In this document: piece by piece, positions 17,524 to 25,083 of the stretch
Layout: each line of letters begins with the position of its first letter
How positions within the stretch are numbered: the first letter of the stretch is position 1
Origin: Nostoc sp. CHAB 5834
Lineage (GTDB): Bacteria > Cyanobacteriota > Cyanobacteriia > Cyanobacteriales > Nostocaceae
Assembly: GCA_020829485.1 (NCBI GenBank)
Contig: JAIVFU010000056.1
Location: forward strand, 1-46,438
DNA length: 46,438 nucleotides
Direction: 5' to 3'
Notes under the pieces: model-generated
What the model was told of the DNA's origin: nothing
Seen by the model: the letters and a program-made list of their open reading frames with translations, nothing else
The model's database searches: none
Translations under genes and position numbers: made by a program

Positions 17524-18299
17524 ACAAGTCTCTTTATCAAGATTATTATGATTATCTTTCAGAGGAAGTTGTTACTCCCTTCTATAACAATAGACTTGAT
17601 AGCCTAAATAAATTATATTTAAAAGATGTTTTGAAGCGGAAAAATCCTTATTTATTTAAAGCTAAAAATATTGAATTAGCTGGAGATTTAGTAAAAAGTA
17701 TTGTTGATGCATTCCTATCTTCACGAGAAGAAACAAAGTTTGGTAATTTACTAGAAGGATTCGCTATCTATGTATCTCAAACTTTAGATAATGGTTTCAA
17801 ATCTAATTTAAAAAGTGTAGGCTTAGAATTTGAAAGAGATGGAATTTATTATATAGTAGGAATTAAATCTGGAATTTATTGGGCTAATGCTGATCAGATA
17901 ACAGCAATGAGAAATAATTTTAAAATCGCAAAAGAAAACTTAAGACAAAAAGGTATAACCAGTGAAATTATTGCAGTAAACGGCTGTATGTATGGAAGAC
18001 AACCAGTACATTTAAAAAAGAATATAGATGTTGATAAAGTTTATTATAAATATGCTGGTCAGGATTTTTGGTACTTTCTATCTAATGATGATAATCTTTA
18101 TCAAGAAATAATTGTGCCAATTGATGAAAAAGCAAAAGAGAGAGATGAAAAATTTAAATCTGCATATGCTGCAAAAGTTAATGAAATGACTCAAGACTTT
18201 ATACAGAATTTTATGAAAAATAATCAAATTAATTGGGAGAAACTGATTGATTATGTATCCAAAAGAGGAAAATTTAAACTAAGTAAGTCGGCACGATAA
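17520..18299 (+). CDS. type II restriction endonuclease, PmeII-like
   Basis: 259-residue protein whose start overlaps the methyltransferase stop (ATGA), so it is almost certainly the cognate restriction enzyme. The middle segment FLSSREETKFGNLLEGFAIYVSQ and the core LEFERDGIYYIVGIKSGIYWANADQ resemble the PmeII family as I remember it; IVGIKSG followed by WANADQ looks like a PD-(D/E)XK core with glycine at the usual acid, a variant seen in related restriction families. The C-terminus is charged and helical. AT-rich. The recognition sequence cannot be told from the protein. Confidence 0.78.
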   Translation: MNKSLYQDYYDYLSEEVVTPFYNNRLDSLNKLYLKDVLKRKNPYLFKAKNIELAGDLVKSIVDAFLSSREETKFGNLLEGFAIYVSQTLDNGFKSNLKSVGLEFERDGIYYIVGIKSGIYWANADQITAMRNNFKIAKENLRQKGITSEIIAVNGCMYGRQPVHLKKNIDVDKVYYKYAGQDFWYFLSNDDNLYQEIIVPIDEKAKERDEKFKSAYAAKVNEMTQDFIQNFMKNNQINWEKLIDYVSKRGKFKLSKSAR

Positions 18300-18486
18300 A
18301 ATCAAGGTATGTTAAGTTTTGTAAAAATCCTCGAACGATTCATTTATATGCTCTTTGCTGATTTTACATTTCGTTACATAGGTTTATTTTTTAACGCCGA
18401 TTTACTTAAATAACTCTATACAAAGCAGTTTATTTTAATTTTGTGGTAAAAGTAGGCAGACTTCTATACTCTATTTGGGTTTCTTT

Positions 18487-19161
18487 TCAAGACTCCACTT
18501 TTCCATAAGCCTTTTTCACCCAATATCCTCTAGGTGGCTTTTCTACCCCATAAGCCTTACACCACTTTTCTACAGCTTTATCAGACACGCCAAAATCTCT
18601 CCCAATTTGTGCGGTTGGCTTTTCCCAAACTAGTTTTTCTAGTTCTTCTTTTGATGGCCTTTCTACTTTTCTAGTGTGAATTCTAGAGTCTGGGTTAACC
18701 TTTCTGGTTGTTAAATCAACGCCAAACTCCTTATAGGTTCGTTTAGATGCTTCTTCAGTAAAATCTATAAAATCTTCCCACCAGTAAAAGGGTGTAGCTG
18801 AATTCGGTATCTGGGTAGTTATGTAGCAACCATTAAAGTTAATTGATGGATAAACAACTTTATCTATATCAGGCAGATAAACACCATAAAAGTCAAAGTC
18901 ATTTACTTTATACTTCTTCTGATGAGTCCCATTTTTATCTACCCAAATAGTTTTATTGACTACCCTGTTGTCTCCCGCGTATTTAGCTTGTATTTTATAA
19001 AATCTATCGTCTTTGTAAGCAACAAAATCAAAAGGTAAATGTTCACAAACAAGTGGCGTGAGAATCAAGTATCCTTTAAGCGTTAGGTCACCGATCGCTT
19101 TCGTAGCAGCAATATCGCCTTTGTTCTTGGTATGATGCAGCAATAACGAACCAACCCTCAA
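18487..19161 (-). CDS. PD-(D/E)XK homing-endonuclease-like protein (I-Ssp6803I type)
   Basis: 224 residues. The N-terminal half carries HTKNKGDIAATKAIGDLTLKG and PFDFVAYKDDRFYKIQAKYAG, matching the PD-(D/E)XK homing endonucleases of cyanobacterial group I introns; D45, Q58 and K60 have the D-x12-Q-x-K spacing that I recall for I-Ssp6803I. The glutamate usual in the first helix appears to be A19/T20. The C-terminal 60 residues (PSKEELEKLVWEKPTAQIGR ... AVEKWCKAYG) form a helix-turn-helix common in mobile endonucleases. The start is uncertain: only a TTG at 19161 opens the frame. No intron is visible; the gene stands alone beside tRNA-Arg. Confidence 0.78.
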   Translation of the reverse strand: MRVGSLLLHHTKNKGDIAATKAIGDLTLKGYLILTPLVCEHLPFDFVAYKDDRFYKIQAKYAGDNRVVNKTIWVDKNGTHQKKYKVNDFDFYGVYLPDIDKVVYPSINFNGCYITTQIPNSATPFYWWEDFIDFTEEASKRTYKEFGVDLTTRKVNPDSRIHTRKVERPSKEELEKLVWEKPTAQIGRDFGVSDKAVEKWCKAYGVEKPPRGYWVKKAYGKVES

Positions 19162-19201
19162 ACGTGGAAATCATTATATCACTTCACAGTGCTTGAGGGT
19201 T
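19153..19201. other. inverted repeat over the endonuclease start
   Basis: AACCCTCAA at 19153-19161 is the inverse of TTGAGGGTT at 19193-19201, a 9-bp stem with a 31-base loop. The TTG start codon of the endonuclease gene falls inside one arm, so the structure could restrain translation. Confidence 0.45.
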
Positions 19202-19216
19202 CATAGTGAGTTAAAA

Positions 19217-19289
19217 CGAGCGCGGCAGGGTTCGAACCTGCGACCGATTGCTTAGAAGGCAATTGCTCTATCCACTGAGCTACGCGCCC
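19217..19289 (-). tRNA. tRNA-Arg (UCU)
   Basis: 73-base cloverleaf on the minus strand: acceptor GGGCGCG/CGCGCTC, D arm GCTC/GAGC, anticodon loop CTTCTAA with anticodon TCT, T loop TTCGAAC. Uninterrupted: no intron despite the homing-type endonuclease next door. CCA not encoded. Confidence 0.95.
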
Positions 19290-19646
19290 AAAACAAAATA
19301 ATGGCTCCCAAAGGAGTCACCTGCACTATTATATCGTGTTCACCTACCAAGAAGCAATCGAAAATTGCAGATTTACTACTAGCAAGGCTAAGATGCTAGT
19401 CGCTAGTTAGCTAATCTACACCGAAAACGAAACAGATGGAGTATTGGTTTAGATATATTGAGTTATCAAGGGGTTATTTGCCTGTTAACGCCACCGTCCT
19501 CTGGGCGGCTACCTTCGGGAAAGAACTGGCGATCGCTAGGCTCATTTCCACAGTATGCTAGGTAATTTCAGCCTTGGCGATGCTGCCAAAAGCCATTATA
19601 TATTCCATATTAAGAGTGCCCCTGTGAGGAGTTATTTGCTAGTGCC
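19290..19646. other. intergenic region after tRNA-Arg
   Basis: About 357 bases with no believable gene. It includes the tRNA-Arg promoter region and the leader of the next gene. A 65-codon frame from 19555 is out of frame with, and partly overlaps, the following gene and looks like chance. Confidence 0.5.
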
Positions 19647-20306
19647 ATGTTTATTCTCAAACGGCAGGATGTTGAAATATCAAGCATTCAGCACCCAAAA
19701 AAGGATCAGCAGGTGCCGATTCTCAGTTATCAAGGGCAGACTTTTCGCTTAATTAGCGTATTCAAAGCTAGTCAAGAAGAAGAAGCAAGAGCCTTATGGA
19801 GAGAATTAACGGATAACCGAGGTAAAGCCTGTGTTTTACTGGAAGAACCCGAACGCTTTACTGTTTGGGGTAAAATCCGTTTAGAGCAGCTGGATGGTGA
19901 CACAGGTAGTCATGGCAAAACGGCGATTTTAATCCAAGCCAGTATTTTGCTGTTGCAGGGTGTTTCTATCGACATTGAAGAGTTTTTAGGTGGTAGGCAA
20001 GCTGCATTATTTGAAAAAGATATCGCGGAGGTGTTCAAGCAGAAGCAATTTCCCCAGGCATCTTCCCTAGAAGCAGTTAAATATTTGGTATCTACTAATC
20101 CGTTACCGACAGCCAAAATACCTGATTGGCAAGAAAATCATGTAGTAATCCTGTTACAAGAACTGCATCGATTAGGAAAGGGCTATTTTGGCAATGCTAA
20201 TTTTACCAAACAAGTGATTTATAAGCTAGAAGATATGCCAGAAGCCGAGCGATCGCTGTTTATCACTTGGCTAAATCAATCGCCACTGGGTAAACTATGG
20301 CAGTAA
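19647..20306 (+). CDS. conserved cyanobacterial protein of unknown function
   Basis: 219 residues, no signal peptide and no membrane segment, so probably cytosolic. The N-terminal half is beta-rich (ILSYQGQTFRLISVF, KACVLLEEPERFTVWGKIRL) and the C-terminal half helical, with a segment on extended surfaces (GGRQAALFEKDIAEVFKQKQFP). I believe it belongs to a small family confined to cyanobacteria, possibly the one labelled Npun_F0813, but cannot confirm this. The ATG at 19647 is the first in frame. Codon usage is like the core genes. Function unknown. Confidence 0.7.
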   Translation: MFILKRQDVEISSIQHPKKDQQVPILSYQGQTFRLISVFKASQEEEARALWRELTDNRGKACVLLEEPERFTVWGKIRLEQLDGDTGSHGKTAILIQASILLLQGVSIDIEEFLGGRQAALFEKDIAEVFKQKQFPQASSLEAVKYLVSTNPLPTAKIPDWQENHVVILLQELHRLGKGYFGNANFTKQVIYKLEDMPEAERSLFITWLNQSPLGKLWQ

Positions 20307-20430
20307 CAAAATTATTACCAATGGCACTTGCTTTTGGTGTCCGATTGTGCATTACTTAGCAGACACACTGCTAGCTATACAGTCCTTTAACTCAAAATAC
20401 TGCCAGAGAGCATCTACATAGTCAAGTCTT

Positions 20431-21282
20431 ATGAATAACTCTTACGAGAATTCGTTCCTTTCTAAATCAATTTTCACCACTCAGAACATTGTCTTAGCTA
20501 ATATTGGCTGGGGAGTACTGGCACTGCTATACTTTTTGTTGTTTAGTGCCAAAGTTCCCGGAGCAGATGGCATAGAAAGCCGAGCCGAGTGGTATGTGAT
20601 TGGCACAAATATTTTTGAAGCTTTAGCTTATTTGGCTGCCGGTATCTTATGCTTGAGGAACTGGCTGAGTCCGCAAATCGTCAGTGGTCGAAATGTTTGG
20701 CTCTTGATTGGCTTAGGTATGCTTTCCTATTTCGTCGGGGGGATAATTTTCGGCTATACGGAAATAGTTTTAAAAGATGAACCGGATGTGTCTGTAGGCG
20801 ATATATTTTTTGTACTTAGTTATCTATTACTTGGCGCAGGCATGATTTTAGCTGTGGCTTCCAGGCGAATCAATCTGGAAAAATGGCAGTGGCTAATTGT
20901 GTTAGCAATTGCAGTTTTCGGTAGTGTGTTGGCATGGTGGATTTCTATGCAACAGGAAACACCCTCAGAACTACTAGTCGCTATTTTGAATTGGTTTTAC
21001 GTAGTTAGCGATGTGGTTCTGTTAATTATTGCTACCACTCTGCTGTTAGCCTTTTGGGGGGGAAGAGTTTCCCAGTCTTGGCGAATGATTGCAGCGGCGG
21101 CCTTTTCGCTTTACATTGCAGATATGTGGTTTAAATATGCCCAAGGCCCCAATTATCAAAGTGGAGAGATATTAGAAGTGTTTTGGGTCTTTAGTGGAGT
21201 GTTATTTGGCATGGGCGCTGTTTTAGAATATGACGCATCACTAAGAAGAACGCGCCGTACCAGTGGACGAAAACGAGCTTAG
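20431..21282 (+). CDS. multi-pass integral membrane protein, unknown function
   Basis: 283 residues with about eight hydrophobic helices, for example at residues 22-42, 57-77, 88-110, 123-143, 153-172, 183-207, 220-238 and 248-268. A conserved-looking acidic loop (EPDVSVGDIFFVLSYLLLGAG) lies after the third helix, and the C-terminus is very basic (RRTRRTSGRKRA), probably cytoplasmic. The general shape recalls membrane-sensor N-terminal regions of cyanobacterial signalling proteins, but no signalling domain follows. The HTH protein gene begins 21 bases downstream and cutA follows it, so the three may form an operon. Confidence 0.72.
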   Translation: MNNSYENSFLSKSIFTTQNIVLANIGWGVLALLYFLLFSAKVPGADGIESRAEWYVIGTNIFEALAYLAAGILCLRNWLSPQIVSGRNVWLLIGLGMLSYFVGGIIFGYTEIVLKDEPDVSVGDIFFVLSYLLLGAGMILAVASRRINLEKWQWLIVLAIAVFGSVLAWWISMQQETPSELLVAILNWFYVVSDVVLLIIATTLLLAFWGGRVSQSWRMIAAAAFSLYIADMWFKYAQGPNYQSGEILEVFWVFSGVLFGMGAVLEYDASLRRTRRTSGRKRA

Positions 21283-21303
21283 TAAAGATTTTTGGTATCT
21301 ACC

Positions 21304-22308
21304 GTGAGAAAATTAACAGACTCTGACAAACAAGAAATTCTGAAGTTATATCGAGAGACTGCCGAAACAACCTCAACTTTGGCAGACCGCTATGGTGTGA
21401 GTAATTCGACAATTAGTCGTCTGCTCAAAAGCACTTTGCCAGAAGATGAGTATGAATACTTAGTCTCCTTAAAGCGGGCTGCGAGAACTCCTGAGGGGAG
21501 GGCGCAGGTAAACTACGAGCAGTTACCCCTGCTGACTCAACCAGAGCCGGAGATAGAAATTCCACCCATCATCGAGAGCCACCCTGTGGAAGTGCCAAAG
21601 GTTGAGCCACTGCCACGTCGGGTAATTCATGTAGAGCAGGAACTTTACTCAGAGGAAACGGCGGAGTCACTCGCTGCTAGTAGACGGGTGCGGCGACGGC
21701 CCTCGGCAACGGAAAAACCAAAGCTCCGAGTTACAGAGAAATTAGAAACTCTAGAGCCAAAGCCGGTGGAAATAGTCAGCATCCCTATTCCACCGCTAAA
21801 GAATGAACATCCAGGTGCGGCTGTCATCGCGCAGATGCTGGGCGAAGATTTGCTAGACGAATCGGAGGATTTGGACGATTTAGAAGATGATGATTTAGAA
21901 GATGATGATTTTGAGGAAGAAGATTTTGATGACGATGACCTGGATGAGGAAAGACCTTTAGTCACAAAACGAAGACCAGGTGAAGCATCAGTTCAAGTTT
22001 TACCTCTGTCGATAGCCAATTTGCCAAAAACTTGCTATTTGGTAATTGACCGTTCCTCGGAATTAATTACCCGTCCTCTCAAAGATTTTGGTGATTTGGG
22101 GCAAATTCCCAGCCTGGAAACCCAGCAAAGAACTCTACCAGTGTTTGATAACCATCGTGTAGCCAAGCGCTTTTCTACCAAGCGCGATCGCGTGATTAAA
22201 GTTCCTGATAGTAAAATGCTCCATAAGGCTCGGACTCATTTGCAAGCTAAGGGCATCACACGCCTCTTGATTGATGGTCAGGTATATTCCTTATCTACGA
22301 CGGTTTAG
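21304..22308 (+). CDS. helix-turn-helix protein with an acidic linker
   Basis: About 334 residues. The N-terminal 60 residues are a transposase-like helix-turn-helix (KQEILKLYRETAETTSTLAD followed by RYGVSNSTISRLL). A long Pro/Glu linker is followed by a run of almost only Asp and Glu with spaced Leu/Phe (EDLDDLEDDDLEDDDFEEED), then a C-terminal domain of about 110 residues (NLPKTCYLVIDRSSELITRP ... GITRLLIDGQVYSLSTTV). The likely start is GTG at 21304 (MRKLTDSDKQ); a TTG lies 12 bases earlier. Seen in cyanobacteria without a known role; DNA binding is inferred from the HTH. CutA follows 5 bases later. Confidence 0.72.
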   Translation: MRKLTDSDKQEILKLYRETAETTSTLADRYGVSNSTISRLLKSTLPEDEYEYLVSLKRAARTPEGRAQVNYEQLPLLTQPEPEIEIPPIIESHPVEVPKVEPLPRRVIHVEQELYSEETAESLAASRRVRRRPSATEKPKLRVTEKLETLEPKPVEIVSIPIPPLKNEHPGAAVIAQMLGEDLLDESEDLDDLEDDDLEDDDFEEEDFDDDDLDEERPLVTKRRPGEASVQVLPLSIANLPKTCYLVIDRSSELITRPLKDFGDLGQIPSLETQQRTLPVFDNHRVAKRFSTKRDRVIKVPDSKMLHKARTHLQAKGITRLLIDGQVYSLSTTV

Positions 22309-22313
22309 AGGTC

Positions 22314-22646
22314 ATGGAGACACCTGCTGGCTATGGTGTGGTATTGGTGACAACTGGCAACATACAGGAGGCAGAAGCAATTGCAAATGCCCTTGTGGAA
22401 GCTAAACTCGCGGCTTGTGTGAGTCTGTTACCAATCCACTCAATTTACACCTGGCAAGAGGAACTGCATAAAGAGCAAGAATGGCAATTAGTGATTAAAA
22501 CTGATTTGGCGCAATTTCCGGCAATAGAGGCCAAAATTAAGGAATTACACTCTTATGAAGTGCCAGAAATTATTGCTTTACCAATTGTTGCTGGTTCTCA
22601 AGCCTACTTACAGTGGATTTCTCAGCAAGTTAAAAGTAAAGAGTGA
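22314..22646 (+). CDS. cutA: divalent cation tolerance protein CutA
   Basis: 110-residue CutA1-type protein, normally a trimer with a ferredoxin-like fold linked to copper and other divalent metal tolerance, although its exact action is still debated. Family segments are VVLVTTGNIQEAEAIANALV, LAACVSLLPIHSIYTWQ and the C-terminal SYEVPEIIALPIVAGSQAYL. Length is standard. It follows the HTH gene by 5 bases, suggesting translational coupling. Its stop codon lies inside a strong hairpin. Confidence 0.93.
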   Translation: METPAGYGVVLVTTGNIQEAEAIANALVEAKLAACVSLLPIHSIYTWQEELHKEQEWQLVIKTDLAQFPAIEAKIKELHSYEVPEIIALPIVAGSQAYLQWISQQVKSKE

Positions 22647-22678
22647 GGAGTGAGGATTTTCATAACTCCTCACTCTTT
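22638..22678 (+). terminator. 14-bp hairpin at the end of cutA
   Basis: AAAGAGTGAGGAGT (22638-22651) and ACTCCTCACTCTTT (22665-22678) form a perfect stem with a 13-base loop; the cutA TGA lies in the left arm. The heptamer-like make-up suggests an STRR pair recruited as a terminator. The T tract is short. Confidence 0.6.
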
Positions 22679-22702
22679 ACTCTCAACTACTAACTCTAAG
22701 TA

Positions 22703-22814
22703 CAATACAGTTCAGTTAAGCATTTTTTACTTCTCTCTGTGTTCTCTGCGCCTCTGTGGTTCGTTAAAAAAAATTGATTTGACAAAGGGTTTTAGCCTTA
22801 ACTAAACCGTATTG
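22703..22814. mobile_element. 112-bp MITE with 18-bp TIRs and 10-bp target duplication
   Basis: Left end CAATACAGTTCAGTTAAG (22703-22720) and right end CTTAACTAAACCGTATTG (22797-22814) are inverted repeats matching at 15 of 18 positions. The element is flanked by perfect direct repeats ACTCTAAGTA at 22693-22702 and 22815-22824. The core carries a CTCTGTG/CTCTGCG-type short repeat and no gene. 18-bp ends with about 10-bp duplications would fit an IS4-family transposase acting in trans; that is inference. A related element lies at 43167. Confidence 0.85.
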
Positions 22815-22877
22815 ACTCTAAGTACAACTTTGCGTAAAATCGTGGCCAATTGAGGGTTGAAATTTAAACGCAAAGGG

Positions 22878-22930
22878 GAGGCAGCGCGTTGCGGGGGTTC
22901 CCCCCGTTGTAGCGACTGCCGTCGCGCAGA
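22878..22930. repeat. GC-rich interspersed palindrome
   Basis: Between GCGCGTTGCGGGGGTT and CCCCCCGTTGTAGCG lies a tight G5/C5 hairpin, followed by GACTGCCGTCGCG. It is of the palindromic repeat type scattered through Nostoc-like genomes, here set within GCAGAG-type short repeats near the end of the ADP-ribosylglycohydrolase gene. Confidence 0.6.
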
Positions 22931-22971
22931 GGTAAGCGCAGAGAGACGCAAAGAATTAATGAAATGTTGTA

Positions 22972-23913
22972 CTAAGCGTAAACAGCCCTTGCAAAACGCT
23001 CTGCTAAGTAAATAATGTCTTGTCTACGAGCAATTTGGTTCATCCATTGTTTGGGAATATTTTCCACGCCGTAGTAAATTCCTGCTAACCCACCAGTGAC
23101 GGCGGCGGTAGTATCGGTATCTCCGCCTAAATTAACAGCTTTCAACACCGCTTCAGAATAAGACGAGCTATTTAACAAGCACCACAGGGATGATTCTAAG
23201 GTATCAATCACATAGCCACCAGAATTAATCTCTTCCACTGGTATCTTGGCAATCTCACCACTGAAAATTCTGCCAAAATGCGGCTTCTCTAATAAAAATT
23301 CTCGGACAGAATAAATTGTTTGGATATCTTGCAGTCCTTGTAGATAAGCTGTTTGCAGGTCAGCCCCTTCCAAGAGCGCCACTGCAATACTAATATAAAT
23401 GCCACAGGCCATTTGCGATCGCGCATGAGCATGGGTAATCGCTGAAACATCATGCACCCGCGCCAGCAATTCGCCTAAAGTGAAGTTTCTGTGACAATAA
23501 GCCATCGGCAAGATTCTCATCAACGAACCGTTGCCATTACTATTTTCAACCTTACCACCCGCCTGATGGGGAACAACTCCCTGTTTCAGGCGCATAATTG
23601 CTGTGTGGGTAGTTTGACCAATATCAAAGACATCGCCACGGGGAGTCCAGTAAGCCTCCTTGTACCAACGCCAGAAGGAATTGGCTATAGCATCCAACGA
23701 ATACCCCCTGCAAAGGCATTCTGCCAAGCAAAAGCTTAAGGAACTATCATCCGACCAAGTTCCTGGTGGTTGATTCCATGTGCCATAACCCTGCATCGTT
23801 GTCACTGGAGATTTTACTCGTTCAGCGCGGCTAGTAAACTCCACCGGCACACCCAACGCATCACCGACACATAAACCCATCAAACCAGACAACGTTTTTG
23901 TAGCGGTTAGCAT
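22972..23913 (-). CDS. ADP-ribosylglycohydrolase family protein
   Basis: 313-residue DraG/ARH-type hydrolase, cytosolic. The two Mg2+-binding segments are present: GTWSDDSSLSFCLAE near residue 52 and NLGGDTDTTAAVTGGLAG near residue 265, with MGLCVGDALGVPVEF at the N-terminus as in the family. Such enzymes remove ADP-ribose from proteins or small molecules; in nitrogen fixers DraG acts on nitrogenase reductase, but this protein is not clearly that one and no DraT is nearby. The start MLTATKTLSGLMGL fits the family. Confidence 0.9.
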   Translation of the reverse strand: MLTATKTLSGLMGLCVGDALGVPVEFTSRAERVKSPVTTMQGYGTWNQPPGTWSDDSSLSFCLAECLCRGYSLDAIANSFWRWYKEAYWTPRGDVFDIGQTTHTAIMRLKQGVVPHQAGGKVENSNGNGSLMRILPMAYCHRNFTLGELLARVHDVSAITHAHARSQMACGIYISIAVALLEGADLQTAYLQGLQDIQTIYSVREFLLEKPHFGRIFSGEIAKIPVEEINSGGYVIDTLESSLWCLLNSSSYSEAVLKAVNLGGDTDTTAAVTGGLAGIYYGVENIPKQWMNQIARRQDIIYLAERFARAVYA

Positions 23914-24304
23914 TATTCATTCTCCACAAGAATTGCTCAAAATTAACTTTATAGATTCCCTCTATAGCTTGTTGCAACAGATGCTACAGCCTACTTTTCA
24001 TCATCTATGAAAAGCTCGGCAAAAATTGTTAAGCGGGTATTCTATTTACCATTTTCTGACTTAGTTTTAGTTCCAAATATTGTGCCAGTTTTAAAAGCGT
24101 CTATTTTTGGAACAAAGAACCCAGATGAAAAGATATTGAATGTAATTATAACAGATTATTTATGATTTTCCAGGACAGTTAACTTATAAAACTCATGCAT
24201 CAATAGGAACATTAAGTTAATAAAATTTGGGAAACATTTGGAACATTCTCACACAATTATCGACTTGGAATATACAAGTAAAAAATACAAAATTTGGTAA
24301 AAAT
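23914..24304. other. divergent intergenic region
   Basis: About 390 AT-rich bases between the ADP-ribosylglycohydrolase gene and the outer-membrane protein gene. Both promoters must lie here. The frame open from a TTG at 24227 reads into the membrane protein but its extra residues are unlike a signal peptide, so it is treated as leader. Confidence 0.5.
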
Positions 24305-24844
24305 ATGAAGCGCTTACTCAAGTCTTTCATGACAATTTCTGCATTGTCTTCTTTACTAATTGCTCCTCTTGTTCTCTCAGCTGGTCAAGCTTCTGCTGAA
24401 ACCAAAAAAGGTACTGATGCTAGCTATGTTGGTGCTGGTGTTGCAGCTGGCGTTACCAGTGGCGGACAAGGTATCAACGATGATGCAACATTTGGTGGTA
24501 ATGTCACAGGTCGCGTGAAATTAGGAACTACGCCATTTTCTGCACGCGGTAATGTCCTTTGGAGTGATAAGACAAGTGCCATTATCCCAGAACTTTCTGT
24601 GGATGTGCCTATCGCTAATAGAACTAATGCCTATTTAACTGGTGGTTATTCTTTTGTAGAAAAAGATGGCTCACCAACTCCTATAGGTAATAAAGATTCA
24701 GTAGTGGTAGGTGCTGGTGTTGAATCGGAAGTTGCTAACAATTTCCTCGTCTACACTAACGCCAAAGTAGGAATTGGTGCTTACCAAAATAGCGATACTC
24801 CTGCTGTTAGCATTAATGGTGGTTTGGGCTATCGCTTCAAATAA
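24305..24844 (+). CDS. secreted small beta-barrel outer-membrane-like protein
   Basis: 179 residues beginning with a clear Sec signal peptide (MKRLLKSFMTISALSSLLIA, cleavage probably after GQASA). The mature part of about 145 residues is made of short alternating strands with Gly/Asn turns (VTGRVKLGTTPFSARGNVLW, TNAYLTGGYSFVEK, VVVGAGVESEVANNFLVYTN) and ends in GGLGYRFK, the terminal-Phe pattern (here followed by Lys) of outer-membrane barrels. It resembles OmpW/opacity-like small barrels in form. Function unknown. It is transcribed alone, upstream of sir. Confidence 0.75.
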   Translation: MKRLLKSFMTISALSSLLIAPLVLSAGQASAETKKGTDASYVGAGVAAGVTSGGQGINDDATFGGNVTGRVKLGTTPFSARGNVLWSDKTSAIIPELSVDVPIANRTNAYLTGGYSFVEKDGSPTPIGNKDSVVVGAGVESEVANNFLVYTNAKVGIGAYQNSDTPAVSINGGLGYRFK

Positions 24845-25024
24845 ATGATTATTGAGTCCTCAGTCAGTTTATACTTTACTTAAGTACTCAGGACTCAGCA
24901 CTTAAAACTCACTACTTCAAAAAGCTGGTTTTGTTAAGTGTGACATCACTGACAAAGCCTGCTTTTGTCGTGGTAAAATTAAACTATTCCTCATTATTCC
25001 GGCCGGATTACCGGGGATAAAATA

Positions 25025-25045
25025 GCCGAAGGGTGCTGATTCGGC
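25025..25045 (+). other. hairpin in the sir leader
   Basis: GCCGAA (25025-25030) and TTCGGC (25040-25045) close a 9-base loop about 40 bases before the sir ATG, just after a CCGG-rich patch (24999-25014). It does not match any riboswitch I know. It may be a structured 5' UTR or an operator. Confidence 0.35.
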
Positions 25046-25083
25046 GTCTACTAATGCTTTATTGAGAATACTATACAAGTCTA

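Noticed and set aside
16395..19216. Right attachment site (repeat of the tRNA-Thr 3' end)
   Set aside because: Only an 8-base match (AATCCTCG near 18326) was seen, which is too short to support a call.
21645..21965. 106-codon Ser/Lys-repeat ORF on the minus strand
   Set aside because: Antisense of the Asp/Glu run in the HTH gene; the SSSSK pattern is the complement of GAT/GAA codons.
24960..25083. Riboswitch (for example glutamine or SAM type) before sir
   Set aside because: Only a short hairpin and a CCGG-rich patch are visible; no consensus of a known riboswitch could be matched.
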